NCBI GenBank assembly: GCA_949752745.1
Contig: OX457033.1
Span: 17,354,407 to 17,418,406, forward strand
Direction: 5' to 3'
Length of the DNA stretch: 64,000 nucleotides
Source of the DNA: Protula sp. h YS-2021
Lineage: Eukaryota > Annelida > Polychaeta > Sabellida > Serpulidae
Shown: positions 47,146 through 54,331 of the stretch, one piece after another
How the letters are laid out: each line of letters starts with the position of its first letter
Position numbering within the stretch: position 1 is the stretch's first letter
Translations under genes and position numbers: made by a program
The notes under the pieces: model-generated
What the model saw: the letters and a program-made list of their open reading frames with translations, nothing else
Databases searched by the model: none
Told to the model about the DNA's origin: nothing

Positions 47146-48920
47146 CAGCAAAGCTAAGGAATTAATCAACAAGATCATCGTGAAGGGCTCGGGTCTGCCC
47201 GACTCGAGCGGCATGCAGGACGGCGTGGTTATGGAAGAGGTCATGATTCCCGGCAGCAAAGTGGGTCTCGTTATCGGCAAGGGCGGCGAGAACATCAAAA
47301 TGCTGCAGGTATCCACAGTGCCACATGACAATCCAGTATTATACTTGTGGGGGGGGGAGGGAGTTGCTCATTTTTTAGTCAAGGAAGGGTTGGGTCCCCA
47401 TTCCTGCGCGGTTCTTATAAGTGCTGTCCAAAAAAAAAAGTCATTTCCCGCCTGCTACTGTGTTAAAGGTTTTGGGAGTTCAAGGGTCGTTTTGTAAAAC
47501 CTGAAACCAGTTGCGCAACGAAAGAAAACCGCGAGTACTTGTAATTTATAGGAGAGAGCAGGAGTGAAAATGGTAATGATCCAAGACTCCAACATCCCGT
47601 CACACCAAGACAAGCCACTACGCATAACGGGAGAGCCACAGCGCGTCTCCCAAGCCAAAGAAATGGTCTTTGACTTGCTTGCCGAAAAAGAAGCCCAAGC
47701 TGCAGGATTTGGAGGTCAGTGGCAATAAATTACCTAGCTCAGTGGTGAACTGAACGGTTTTGCACAGGGAAGAGGGGTCGGGGGGGGGGTGGAGGAACGC
47801 AATGAAAGCAACAGGCTGTACGCATTTATGACAGCGCTGTGGTGTGCCTTGTGCTGTGCCGCTTGTATTTACAAGCCTGGCGGGGAATAATAACGAGTAA
47901 CGTGCTTTGTCCACTTCTGTTGAAAAATATTTCTTCACGTATCTGTTAAGCTGATGTCTGAAGCCTCAAATTACGATGCGCTGCGTTCACTTTTTTGTGT
48001 AAACGTGATTTTGTGACGAGTACTTTACTTTCCGTAGAACTTTTTTCCCAAATAAAAATAGTGAAAGGGAAGGATAAAGTGACATGTAGGTACCATGGGA
48101 AAAAGAAATGAAATGGGGGTAAAAAGTTGTTCGGATTTTATCATACAAGTGCAAACGTTTCTGAAACTGCCTTATTGCACTCATCTTATAACTGTATAGC
48201 TTAGCTTTTGCCGAAGATATTGTACACATAAAATAACCATACAAGAAATGCATTGCTTTGTCTCTCTGTTTCATGTTGCAATTCCTTGTGGTCATTGGTC
48301 TAAAAGGCTACGAATATAGTGAGTTGACTACTGCTTTCCTTAAGGGTCCACCCCATATGTTCTGAACTTTGGTCCAGTTTTAGCAGGTGCGGGTGTATGT
48401 ATGGTCAATTCGGAGCCTAGAAATTACCACCTGAATGTATAGGGGCGCAGTGACAGGCGTGTTTCTTAGTTATTCGTTAATATATAAAGGTAACGTGCCA
48501 GTCTGGTTCTCGTAGAGGTGGGTCTCGGTTGACTGGAGTGGTAGAAGATGGCTTGCGAGAACAGTGCTAAATTTATTGCATTCATGTGATGCGCCACAAA
48601 TGCGGAGGTTTTTTAAGGGGTTGTCAACTCGGGCGTGTTGCAGGAGGCAAAGGCGAAGTCATAGTCCCGAGATCCATGGTTGGCGTCATTATTGGTAAAG
48701 GTGGTGAAATGATCAAGAAAATAACAACGGACACGGGCGCGCGTGTGCAACTTAAACCAGGTACATTCTAATTTTAGTCTTATATATTGCGCCCGTCAGA
48801 GATCAGTTGGCGGATTTATTATTCATGTAGTTTCCACTTCCATATATTCATTAGCGAGTTCTGTAAAACTGAAATATGTAAATATATATATATATATAGT
48901 CCAATGGTTTAGTCCAAAAC

Positions 48921-48959
<39 letters not shown>

Positions 48960-51900
48960 TTGGACTAAACGTTTCGTGAACATTCTGTAAAATTCGAAAA
49001 GACAGCTCTTTTTTTTTTCGTCGTGACACAGGCACGAGCTAGAGCCCACAAGGTGCTGTTCTAACCAGTCTAGTGGGTGTAGAACTTGTGCCAGATTAAC
49101 AGCAAGGATTCGCAAATGCGATCAGACGCCTCACATGGCGTCACTTTGATCGTGTTTGATAGTAGCCTTGTGACACATAGCCCTGTGACACATGAGCAGT
49201 GTAAAAAAGAAGGAAAAATCAAGACTAAAATAGGTCAGAGAAAAGAACTCATCCATGAAGTAGATAATTTTTATTACCCACCTCCCACCCCTTCCTTTTG
49301 ACGCAAATTTTTGACGTCACTGATTGAGTGACATATCCGTACAGCACAGCCACAGAACCACCTTCCCCACACGTGTGCATGTACAGTTTCGTTTGCTAAT
49401 AAGTGTCTTCGTGGATGGCCATAGGGTGTCTGGGGGGGGGGGTGTGTTTGTCAGGGGACGGGCATCGCCACTCCCCATGCCTACATACGACGCAGTGTTT
49501 ACTATGACGTGTTTCCGCAGATGACGGCACGGCACCGGAGCGTGTTTGCCAGGTGACGGGCACCCAAGAGCAAGTTGAGGCAGCCACTGCTTTCATACAG
49601 AGCCTGCTGGAGAGCGCTAGTGTGAGTTGTATTTCAGTAAAAAAAAAAAAGGTAGCGTCGTTGGCAGTGTTAACTGTCATCGTTGTTTAGCTGTCCTGAA
49701 AAATTGACATTTGTTTCGTCAGTGTTGAAATTTTTGGTCGTTACAGTGAAAAGGAGCGGTCGGCGGAGGAGGCACAGCGAATTTAAATCCGCCATTTTTT
49801 TTATTTTTTTTTACAGCAACGCACTGGGGGTGGCCCAGGTGGTGGTGGTGGTCGCGGCCGTGGTCGAGGTGGTCCCATGGGTGGTCCAGGGGGTGTTCCT
49901 GGAGGACGCGAGCCCAGACCGGGTGGCGGCGGTTTCGGTGGACACAAAGAAGAGACTACATTCGTCGTACCCGCTGATAAAACGGGCCTTGTCATTGGAA
50001 AAGGTAAATAACTTCCTTTTGGATCGGTCTCGACTTGAAATGGTGAATCACACCTTGAAAATTTCATTGCTCGTCTCCCAGAAGATGAATGGTATGTGAA
50101 TTTGCTGGATGGTGATGTCGTATTCGTAGAGAAGGGTGTAGGCGTTTAACCCTGTATTTGTCAAGTGTGTCACTTTTAATTTGTGTTCATGTGTCCCTCC
50201 CCTCCCCCGCCGTCTGCCCGGATGCATATTGATTTGTACGGGCCCTTGCACATTAAACTAGTGCTCACTTGCCCAACATGGCAAGGTGGGTTCAGAATAT
50301 GTGCGAAAGCAACACAGTGGAACTGGGCACAGCCATTGCTGTCGGTGCCGTGATGGCAACGGGCGTGCTTGAACACTGACACCGATGTCCTGGGGCAAGC
50401 GTCACTAGTCACGTGACTCCCCTGGTGGGTGAAGAACTTGTGCTGGAGCAAAAGTGATGGGGTCAGGCGCAGGGAGAGTTCGTCTTGGTGACTGATGGTA
50501 GTCCTGAGACGAGATAGCTAGATGAGTTGGTAACTGGCTGTCAAGTAGTCAGAGACACAGTAGCCAGCGAGCACTGATTTAAATGGCCGCAAAGGTGACG
50601 TCATTCATTTGCACTGCGTGGAATTTGGCGTTATTCCAGTGCCGTGCCATTATGCGTGAGGTTTTTACGCATGCAGGAAAGGTTAACGCGATGGGACTCG
50701 TGTGCAGTTCACTCAGATACAAAATCCTATTGTTTATCAGGTGGCGAGACAGTCAAAGAAATCAATCGAGTGACTGGCTGCTGGGTGGAGCTGTCACGTG
50801 ACCGCCCGCCCAACCCGCACGACCGCATCTTTCACTTGACGGGCGCTCCTGACCAGATCCAGCAGGCCATCCGGATGATCTGTGACAAGGCAGGGCTGGT
50901 GAGTATCTCCCCCGTGACGTCACAGTCTCTCTGCATACCACACGTAAACACCTGATTAACTCGAGTTAAGAAAATCTTGAATGTGGTTGTTTAAAGGAAG
51001 CACAATATTAGAGCTGAGTTGGTAGTTTCTGTGACTGATTCGGTGTCGAACTTGTGCCATATGAATGTACGGCAGTGCGTTTTCTGTTTCTCCGTTTTGT
51101 GTGCCTAACGCACATTTACTCGTCGGAGTAAACACTAAAATGTACTGTGACAAGAATGAGTTTTTGTCTTTTGAAAAGCTATTCAGTAAAATGCCGTATG
51201 TGCCTGTGAGGACTTCAGCTATGCAGACATATTGAAAAATAAAGAAGTTGAGGAGAATTTTCAGGAGTGTTGATTCACTTTTCTTATAATTGACGCACAA
51301 TATTAGAGCTGAGTTGGTCTTTTGTGTGATTAATTCGGTGTCGAAATTGTGCTATATAAATGTACGGCAATGTGTTACACGTTTCTCTGTTTGTGCCGAG
51401 CGCACATTTAGTGGGAGTAAATGAGAAAACACACTGTGACAGGAAAACATAATGGATATGCACATTACCATATGTGTTACATTAGCCTGCTGCCATCAGT
51501 TTGTATTGGATTATTTTGAAAGGTGCAAATTAAGGGGTACGGGAAAAAAACCGATTGGTTGGACATCAAAAGGGAATATCTATCGGCGTTGTTATATATT
51601 CCTTTCAGCCACCACCGAACCAAGGAGGCCAGGGAGGAGGTCCACCAGGAGGCCCAGGAGGGTTCGGCGGTCCTGGGGGACCAGGTGGGCCCCTTCAAGG
51701 ACCGGGTGGATTCAATCAGGGGTAAGTCCGTCAATATGATTTATCATCTTTTGATTGATGGGACAGTTTCTTTTAAGCTCATGCATTTAAAGCTTTAAAT
51801 AAAAAAAAAAACTTAAAGACACACGACAATTATTCGCAATTCTAATGAAAAAAAAATGACTTAACTGTTGCTCTTACTATGGTGCTTATAGCAAGATGAT

Positions 51901-54295
51901 TGAAGAAACAATTGTAAGATAACTACACCTCTATTTTGATCAATTTTTTGCTGAGTTGCTATCAAGCGGTTATCAAGATTTTGTATTCAGAATGAGCAGT
52001 TTTCACGTGTGTGAGATTATTATAAAGCAATGATTATGATAATATGTATTTGAACGATTGGGTAAATTCTGTGTTATTTTATCCTTTTGAGTCGTACTTA
52101 TACATTTTTTTGCCGCGAAAGGAGGAAAAACAAAGCAAACTCCTTGTTTGACTGTCGGTTATTTTTTTTAGTCCACAGCCCCAAAATGCAGGTGGCCCGC
52201 AGAACAGTCAGAGCATGGTGCCCCAGGGCTGGGCTAATGCCTACCAGCAGCAGCAGGAAGGCCCGCCCAATGGCCACAGTAAGTCGCTTGGCCCGCGAGA
52301 TGCGTGGTGTACCGCTGCTCACGATCAGCACCACAGCCTCGCCCCTACTCCTCTTCCTCCCTGTGGTAACATGACGTCATATGTACGATCGTAAAGTGCA
52401 AGCTTCAGAGCAAACGCGAAGGCAAAGAAATATAAACTTATGCAGTGGGCAAACTAATTTCCAACTTCTATTTTGGCCTTCAATAATATTGTTGCCCGTT
52501 TTGAATTTCAGTGTAAGTGTTGCACTTTGCGGTTGCTAACTGGTTTTGATTTAAACAGGTACGAGCAAGCGTTGCGGCGACCCCGTCCCTCATCCCGTAC
52601 TGGATTTGCTAAAATAGTGTGTTTTAGCTACCGGCTGAGTGGATCCATAGCCAATACCCTCTGCCCCCCCCCCCCCCCCCCCCAACAAAAAAAATCGATC
52701 CTAAAACATGACCATTGAGTAGCAATGCATAGACGTATTGGTCCCATAATGCATTGCAGCATGCCTCACCAGCCGGGAGCACCGCCGCAGCAACCCGGTG
52801 GCGGCGGTGGTGGCGGTGGACCGCCACAGGGATGGGGCAACTCCTTCAACAACTGGAATCAGCCCCAGCCTCCCCAGCCCGACCCCAGTAAGTCGTATGT
52901 AATCTGAACGCCCGGGTCTCGGCGTGTCCCATGCCAGCAGCCAGTACAGTATCTGTTGTGATGACGCTGCCCCGCCACGATTCGTATGTGTCAGCCGCCA
53001 CTACAGTATCCATTGTGATGACGTTGCCCCGCCACGAGTCGTATGTAAGCTGGACGCCAGGGGCTCGGCGTTTCCCATGTCAATCGCCACTAAAACAGCC
53101 ATTAAGATGGCGTTGCCCCGCCACGATAGGTCGTTTCTGCCCCATGGCCCAAGTGTGTTTCGACTGGAGTCCGTGTCATTCTTGCAAAGTTTTTTTTTTT
53201 TCAGTAAACATATACATATTTTGAACGTGTTTTTCCCCAGTTGACCAGTCCTTTTTTGGAGCCCGACAGGGCCTTCTTGCGTGGAGGGAGGGTTCTGGAG
53301 CTCAGGTGTGTCGTGCCTTTTGATCTGTTGCAAACAGATACTAAGTGACTCTGACATCCCTTCCATGTTTACCCCCACTGACTCTATCATGATTGTAGAC
53401 ATGAGTCACCCGATGAACTTTGATATAACTAAGAGAGACTTGCCAGAAATGCCGAATCATTCCGCACCATACCGCCGAAGTAGTGCGTTTCCCAACGTAA
53501 TATTGGAACTTGTGTAAAGTCTATCGTTCTCATCAGAATATCATAAACATGGAGCGTTATCTAAAGCATAGAGATAGTCAGAATAATACAAAACAGATCA
53601 AGTCATCGAAAAGGGGTCGAGTTGGTCCAGGGAGAAGCTGTAAATCCGGGACATGCGGTAATATGACGTCATGTAATTTATTCTAAATTTCAGTTTAAAA
53701 AAAATACCTATGATGCGGATTTCAGATAAACAACAAGCAGACGCCAACGCAGCTGCCTGGGCAGCTTACTACCAGAACTACTACGGCCAGCAGCAGCCGC
53801 AGCAGCAGGTGCAGCAACAGCCGCCGCAGCAGCCGCAAGGTTTCCAACCGCCCCAGCAACCGCAACCGGCTCAGCCCGGCGCCACACCAGGTAGGAACCG
53901 CCGCTTGGTTCACAAACGTTCATTACACTGATAGGGGACTCTGTTTACTGTTCAGTAGGCAAATGAAACTGAGTTAACTCGGCGTCGGTTGTGAAAGCGG
54001 AAGCTGAACGCTGGTATTTTATGCTTCTTGTGGCTTATACATATTTCAGCTGGAAGACCGACTTTCACGCGTTTGGGGAGATAAAGCCAGTTAATTAGTT
54101 GTGTGCAATCAATCATTATAGTTGCCACAGAGCTCAGTGCCTAATTTTGGCATGGCTTTTTCAGCCCCGTCGATCAATCCGGTGACCGGGCAGCCCGACT
54201 ACAGTCTGGCATGGGCCGAGTACTACCGCCAGCAGGGCATGCATGCGCATGCGCAGGCCATCCTACAGCAAGCACAACAGCAGCAGCCACAGTAG
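43888..54295 (+). CDS. FUBP1: Far upstream element-binding protein (FUBP/KSRP family), complete spliced gene
   Basis: FUBP proteins are nuclear KH proteins that bind single-stranded AT-rich DNA and AU/U-rich RNA, and act in transcription, splicing (3' splice-site recognition) and mRNA decay. I trace coding exons 43888-43974, 45032-45101, 45383-45555, 46192-46324, 46512-46583, 46799-46856, 47149-47308, 47552-47714, 48644-48760, 49521-49621, 49817-50003, 50741-50898, 51609-51721, then either 52172-52278 or 52760-52887, then 53726-53890 and 54165-54295. Every join is GT-AG and phase-consistent. The protein is 671 residues with exon 15 and 664 with exon 14; human FUBP1 is 644. Order: N-box helix (19-36), bipartite basic segment (45-63), KH1 (about 144-211), KH2 (228-296), KH3 (310-376), KH4 (424-490), Gly/Pro/Gln-rich tail, and AWAAYY and AWAEYY motifs. 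The animal is likely to have one gene co-orthologous to vertebrate FUBP1, KHSRP and FUBP3. Confidence 0.93.
43975..45031 (+). other. FUBP1: FUBP intron 1
   Basis: A 1057-bp intron with a GTAAGA donor and an acceptor in TTGTGCTTGTCTTGAAG. I see no RNA gene or mobile element in it. It contains a G-rich patch near 44,378 and an A run near 44,613. A 64-codon minus-strand open frame at 44,370-44,564 is not supported by any motif. Confidence 0.75.
45032..45101 (+). CDS. FUBP1: FUBP exon 2: end of N-box, start of NLS
   Basis: Encodes IAAKIGGSAPTDTSLKRPYD and GIG (residues 30-52 plus a split codon). IAAKIGG completes the N-box helix and is identical in human FUBP1 up to the second Gly. KRPYDG starts a KRP-to-PKK bipartite basic segment that is finished in exon 3. 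It ends in phase 1 at GGAG|GTAAGC. Confidence 0.88.
45383..45555 (+). CDS. FUBP1: FUBP exon 3: NLS end and Ala/Gln-rich linker
   Basis: Encodes DGQPDPKKMAAINDPIGAQL and then an Ala/Gln-rich helix (QQRAQQTQQAVQAAANAAAQ), residues 53-110, ending in phase 0 at CAACCT|GTGAGT. DGQPDPKK matches human DGDQPDAKK, the second half of the nuclear localisation segment. The Ala/Gln helix is not a feature I recall from vertebrate FUBP1 and may be lineage-specific. Confidence 0.88.
45556..46191 (+). other. FUBP1: FUBP intron 3
   Basis: A 636-bp intron containing a G run near 45,618, a T-rich stretch at 45,780-45,820 and AT-rich sequence. The 3' end has two usable AG acceptors 15 bp apart (see exon 4). No RNA gene or mobile element is recognised. 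Confidence 0.7.
46192..46324 (+). CDS. FUBP1: FUBP exon 4: Gly-rich linker and start of KH1
   Basis: Encodes (EFFDQ)AQPPMVNNFAAGG, a GLGGGMGAGLGM stretch and NTENFAVPDRMVGL, the first KH1 strand, ending in phase 1. The acceptor could be at 46,192 (CATCAG|GAG) or 46,207 (GACCAG|GCACAG). Both keep the frame and differ by EFFDQ. The second has the better pyrimidine run (GTTTTTTGACCAG) but the first cannot be excluded. Confidence 0.82.
46512..46583 (+). CDS. FUBP1: FUBP exon 5: KH1 core
   Basis: Encodes VIGKGGENIAMIQSETGVKV and QFAQ. It includes the GKGG loop at residues 157-160 that holds the nucleic-acid backbone, and the following helix and strand of KH1. The acceptor follows a long T run (TTTTTTTTTCAG) and the donor is CAAG|GTAAGA, phase 1. 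Confidence 0.9.
46799..46856 (+). CDS. FUBP1: FUBP exon 6: end of KH1
   Basis: Encodes DSGGMADRPCTLTGSQEGI plus two bases of the next Asp, ending ATTGA|GTAAGT. It matches the human PDSGGLPERSCMLTGTPESV segment, the last strand and start of the last helix of KH1. The acceptor is TGTTTTTACAG. Confidence 0.9.
47069..47142 (+). repeat. (TA)37 microsatellite at the FUBP exon 7 acceptor
   Basis: Thirty-seven TA dinucleotides run up to six bases before the exon (TTGCAG|CAAAGC). The position normally holding the branch point and pyrimidine tract is therefore replaced by UA repeats in the pre-mRNA. The nearest pyrimidine-rich stretch (GAATTTTTTCCGGCGC and CTTTTGCC) lies about 85-110 bp upstream of the AG. 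Confidence 0.97.
47149..47308 (+). CDS. FUBP1: FUBP exon 7: KH1 helix end and KH2 first half
   Basis: Encodes DKAKELINKIIVKGSGLPDS, a short linker, then EEVMIPGSKVGLVIGKGGEN and IKMLQ (residues 198-251). The KH2 GKGG is at 241-244. It ends in phase 0 at CTGCAG|GTATCC. Its acceptor is unusual: the 74 bp directly upstream are a pure TA repeat followed only by TTGCAG. Confidence 0.9.
47552..47714 (+). CDS. FUBP1: FUBP exon 8: KH2 second half
   Basis: Encodes ERAGVKMVMIQDSNIPSHQD, KPLRITGEPQRVSQAKEMVF and DLLAEKEAQAAGFG. It is nearly identical to human ERAGVKMVMIQDG and KPLRITGDP, so this is the best-conserved part of the gene. It ends in phase 1. The acceptor TTGTAATTTATAG is AT-rich and poor in pyrimidines. 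Confidence 0.92.
47715..48643 (+). other. FUBP1: FUBP intron 8
   Basis: A 929-bp intron with a G-rich patch near 47,780-47,790 and no recognised RNA gene or mobile element. The donor is GGAG|GTCAGT and the acceptor GCGTGTTGCAG. Confidence 0.7.
48644..48760 (+). CDS. FUBP1: FUBP exon 9: KH3 first half
   Basis: Encodes GGKGEVIVPRSMVGVIIGKG, GEMIKKITTDTGARVQLKP (residues 306-344), with the KH3 GKGG at 323-326. Human KH3 reads VPRFAVGIVIGRNGEMIKKI, so EMIKKI is preserved and the loop here is GKGG rather than GRNG. It ends in phase 1 at CCAG|GTACAT. Confidence 0.92.
48907..48970 (+). repeat. 64-bp near-perfect palindrome with TA core in FUBP intron 9
   Basis: GTTTAGTCCAAAACA and its exact reverse complement TGTTTTGGACTAAAC flank a TA repeat, with a single T-T mismatch next to each arm. 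As RNA this gives a long stable hairpin inside the intron, about 150 bp after the exon 9 donor. As DNA it can extrude a cruciform. A separate short TA run lies just upstream at about 48,884-48,898. Confidence 0.9.
48971..49520 (+). other. FUBP1: FUBP intron 9, remainder
   Basis: About 550 bp with a T run near 49,010, a G run near 49,432, and a TGACGTCA palindrome at 49,312. A stretch around 49,075-49,200 (GTGGGTGTAGAACTTGTGCC) resembles one in intron 11 near 50,425-50,540. No gene is recognised. Confidence 0.6.
49521..49621 (+). CDS. FUBP1: FUBP exon 10: KH3 second half
   Basis: Encodes DDGTAPERVCQVTGTQEQVE and AATAFIQSLLESAS (residues 345-378), corresponding to human DDGTTPERIAQITGPPDRCQ. 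It is the last strand and helix of KH3. The acceptor is GTGTTTCCGCAG and the donor GCTAGT|GTGAGT, phase 0. Confidence 0.92.
49817..50003 (+). CDS. FUBP1: FUBP exon 11: Gly/Arg-rich linker and KH4 start
   Basis: Encodes QRTGGGPGGGGGRGRGRGG, PMGGPGGVPGGREPRPGGGG and FGGHKEETTFVVPADKTGLV plus IGK (residues 379-440). The RGRGRGG run corresponds to the GGRGRGRGQGN linker of human FUBP1 and is a likely arginine-methylation and RNA-contact segment. The tail starts KH4. It ends in phase 1 after AAAAG|GTAAAT, so the GKGG loop is split by the intron. Confidence 0.92.
50004..50740 (+). other. FUBP1: FUBP intron 11
   Basis: A 737-bp intron with a TGACGTCA palindrome at 50,596, a GTCACGTGAC palindrome near 50,409, and the repeat-like stretch at 50,425-50,540 shared with intron 9. 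No RNA gene is recognised. The acceptor is ATTGTTTATCAG. Confidence 0.65.
50741..50898 (+). CDS. FUBP1: FUBP exon 12: KH4 remainder
   Basis: Encodes GETVKEINRVTGCWVELSRD, RPPNPHDRIFHLTGAPDQIQ and QAIRMICDKAGL (to residue 493). The KH4 GKGG spans residues 439-442 across the junction. Human KH4 reads GETIKSISQQSGARIELQRN; here the CW pair replaces AR in the variable loop. It ends in phase 0 at CTG|GTGAGT. Confidence 0.92.
51001..51450 (+). repeat. Diverged direct repeat in FUBP intron 12
   Basis: The intron (50,899-51,608) has two copies of a roughly 150-bp stretch starting CACAATATTAGAGCTGAGTT at 51,001 and 51,297, an offset of 296 bp. They share AATTCGGTGTCGAA-like and ATGTACGGCA motifs and a GCACATTTA end, with many differences, so the duplication is old. 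A TGACGTCA palindrome lies at 50,915 at the start of the intron. Confidence 0.75.
51609..51721 (+). CDS. FUBP1: FUBP exon 13: Pro/Gly-rich segment
   Basis: Encodes PPPNQGGQGGGPPGGPGGFG and GPGGPGGPLQGPGGFNQ (residues 494-530) plus two bases (GG) of the next codon, ending CAGGG|GTAAGT. The Gly/Pro composition and position just after KH4 match the low-complexity linker of FUBP proteins. Its exit phase of 2 suits the entry of either exon 14 or exon 15. Confidence 0.88.
52172..52278 (+). CDS. FUBP1: FUBP exon 14: alternative copy A of the PQGW exon
   Basis: Entered in phase 2 and left in phase 1, it encodes PQPQNAGGPQNSQSM, then VPQGWANAYQQQQEG and PPNGH. The acceptor TTATTTTTTTTAG is strong. 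The donor CACA|GTAAGTCG is identical over nine bases to that of exon 15. PQGWANAY corresponds to human PQGWGNAY. The length is 107 bp, so joining it to exon 15 would shift the frame. It is best read as one member of a mutually exclusive pair. Confidence 0.8.
52664..52683 (+). repeat. C20 homopolymer in the intron before FUBP exon 15
   Basis: Twenty C residues in a row are followed by CAACA-like A-rich sequence, between the two alternative exons. It may be the only pyrimidine tract available for exon 15 recognition, though it is far from the AG. Confidence 0.95.
52760..52887 (+). CDS. FUBP1: FUBP exon 15: alternative copy B of the PQGW exon
   Basis: Entered in phase 2 (GG|C) and left in phase 1, it encodes MPHQPGAPPQQP, a run of eight Gly, PPQGWGNSFNNWNQPQPPQP and DP. 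It is the copy closer to the human sequence (PQGWGNAYPHW followed by PPDPAK). The acceptor ATGCATTGCAG lacks a pyrimidine tract nearby, and a C20 run sits about 75 bp upstream. The length is 128 bp. It splices in frame from exon 13 and into exon 16, not from exon 14. Confidence 0.82.
52888..53130 (+). repeat. Tandem repeat in FUBP intron 15
   Basis: AGTCGTATGTAA and the 90 bp after it (at 52,891) recur at about 53,037, an offset of about 146 bp. Inside it, TGACGCTGCCCCGCCACGA-like blocks recur at about 52,960, 53,020 and 53,110. The repeat begins within the exon 15 donor (GTAAGTCGTATG), so donor-like GTAAG sequences occur again downstream at 53,045. It has no coding value; it may offer decoy 5' splice sites. 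Confidence 0.75.
53131..53725 (+). other. FUBP1: FUBP intron 15, remainder
   Basis: About 600 bp with a T run near 53,190 and a TGACGTCA palindrome at 53,664. A possible exon at 53,241-53,305 with good borders (TTTTTCCCCAG and CTCAG|GTGTGT) would break the phase into exon 16, so it is not included in the gene. Confidence 0.6.
53726..53890 (+). CDS. FUBP1: FUBP exon 16: first Tyr motif and Gln/Pro run
   Basis: Encodes NKQQADANAAAWAAYYQNYY, then GQQQPQQQVQQQPPQQPQGF and QPPQQPQPAQPGATP, entered in phase 1 and left in phase 1 (CCAG|GTAGGA). NAAAWAAYY matches human NSAAWAAYY, a Tyr-rich C-terminal motif involved in activation and protein contacts. CAG repeats make the middle length-variable. Confidence 0.9.
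54165..54295 (+). CDS. FUBP1: FUBP exon 17: last Tyr motif and stop
   Basis: Encodes APSINPVTGQPDYSLAWAEY, YRQQGMHAHAQAILQQAQ and a short Gln run before TAG at 54,293. QPDYSLAWAEYYRQQ is almost identical to human QPDYSAAWAEYYRQQ. Human FUBP1 has a further AWEEYY motif between the two seen here, and I find no equivalent. The acceptor is GGCTTTTTCAG. Confidence 0.93.
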
Positions 54296-54331
54296 GCGGT
54301 CACGTGACCTGGCAGGAAGATCTCCGCGCAG

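Noticed and set aside
52748..52887. An upstream acceptor (GAGTAG at 52,747) that would join exon 14 and exon 15 in frame
   Set aside because: It would add MHRRIGPIMHCS, which resembles nothing in the family, and it has no pyrimidine tract. The shared phases of exons 14 and 15 are explained more simply by mutual exclusion.
52930..53040. Box C-like GTGATGA motifs in FUBP intron 15, possible C/D snoRNA
   Set aside because: No CTGA box D at suitable spacing and no terminal stem. The motifs belong to the tandem repeat.
53241..53305. A possible extra FUBP exon with TTTTTCCCCAG and CTCAG|GTGTGT borders
   Set aside because: Its 65 bp would leave phase 0 before exon 16, which needs phase 1, so it would break the C-terminus. 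At most it is a poison exon, and nothing else supports it.
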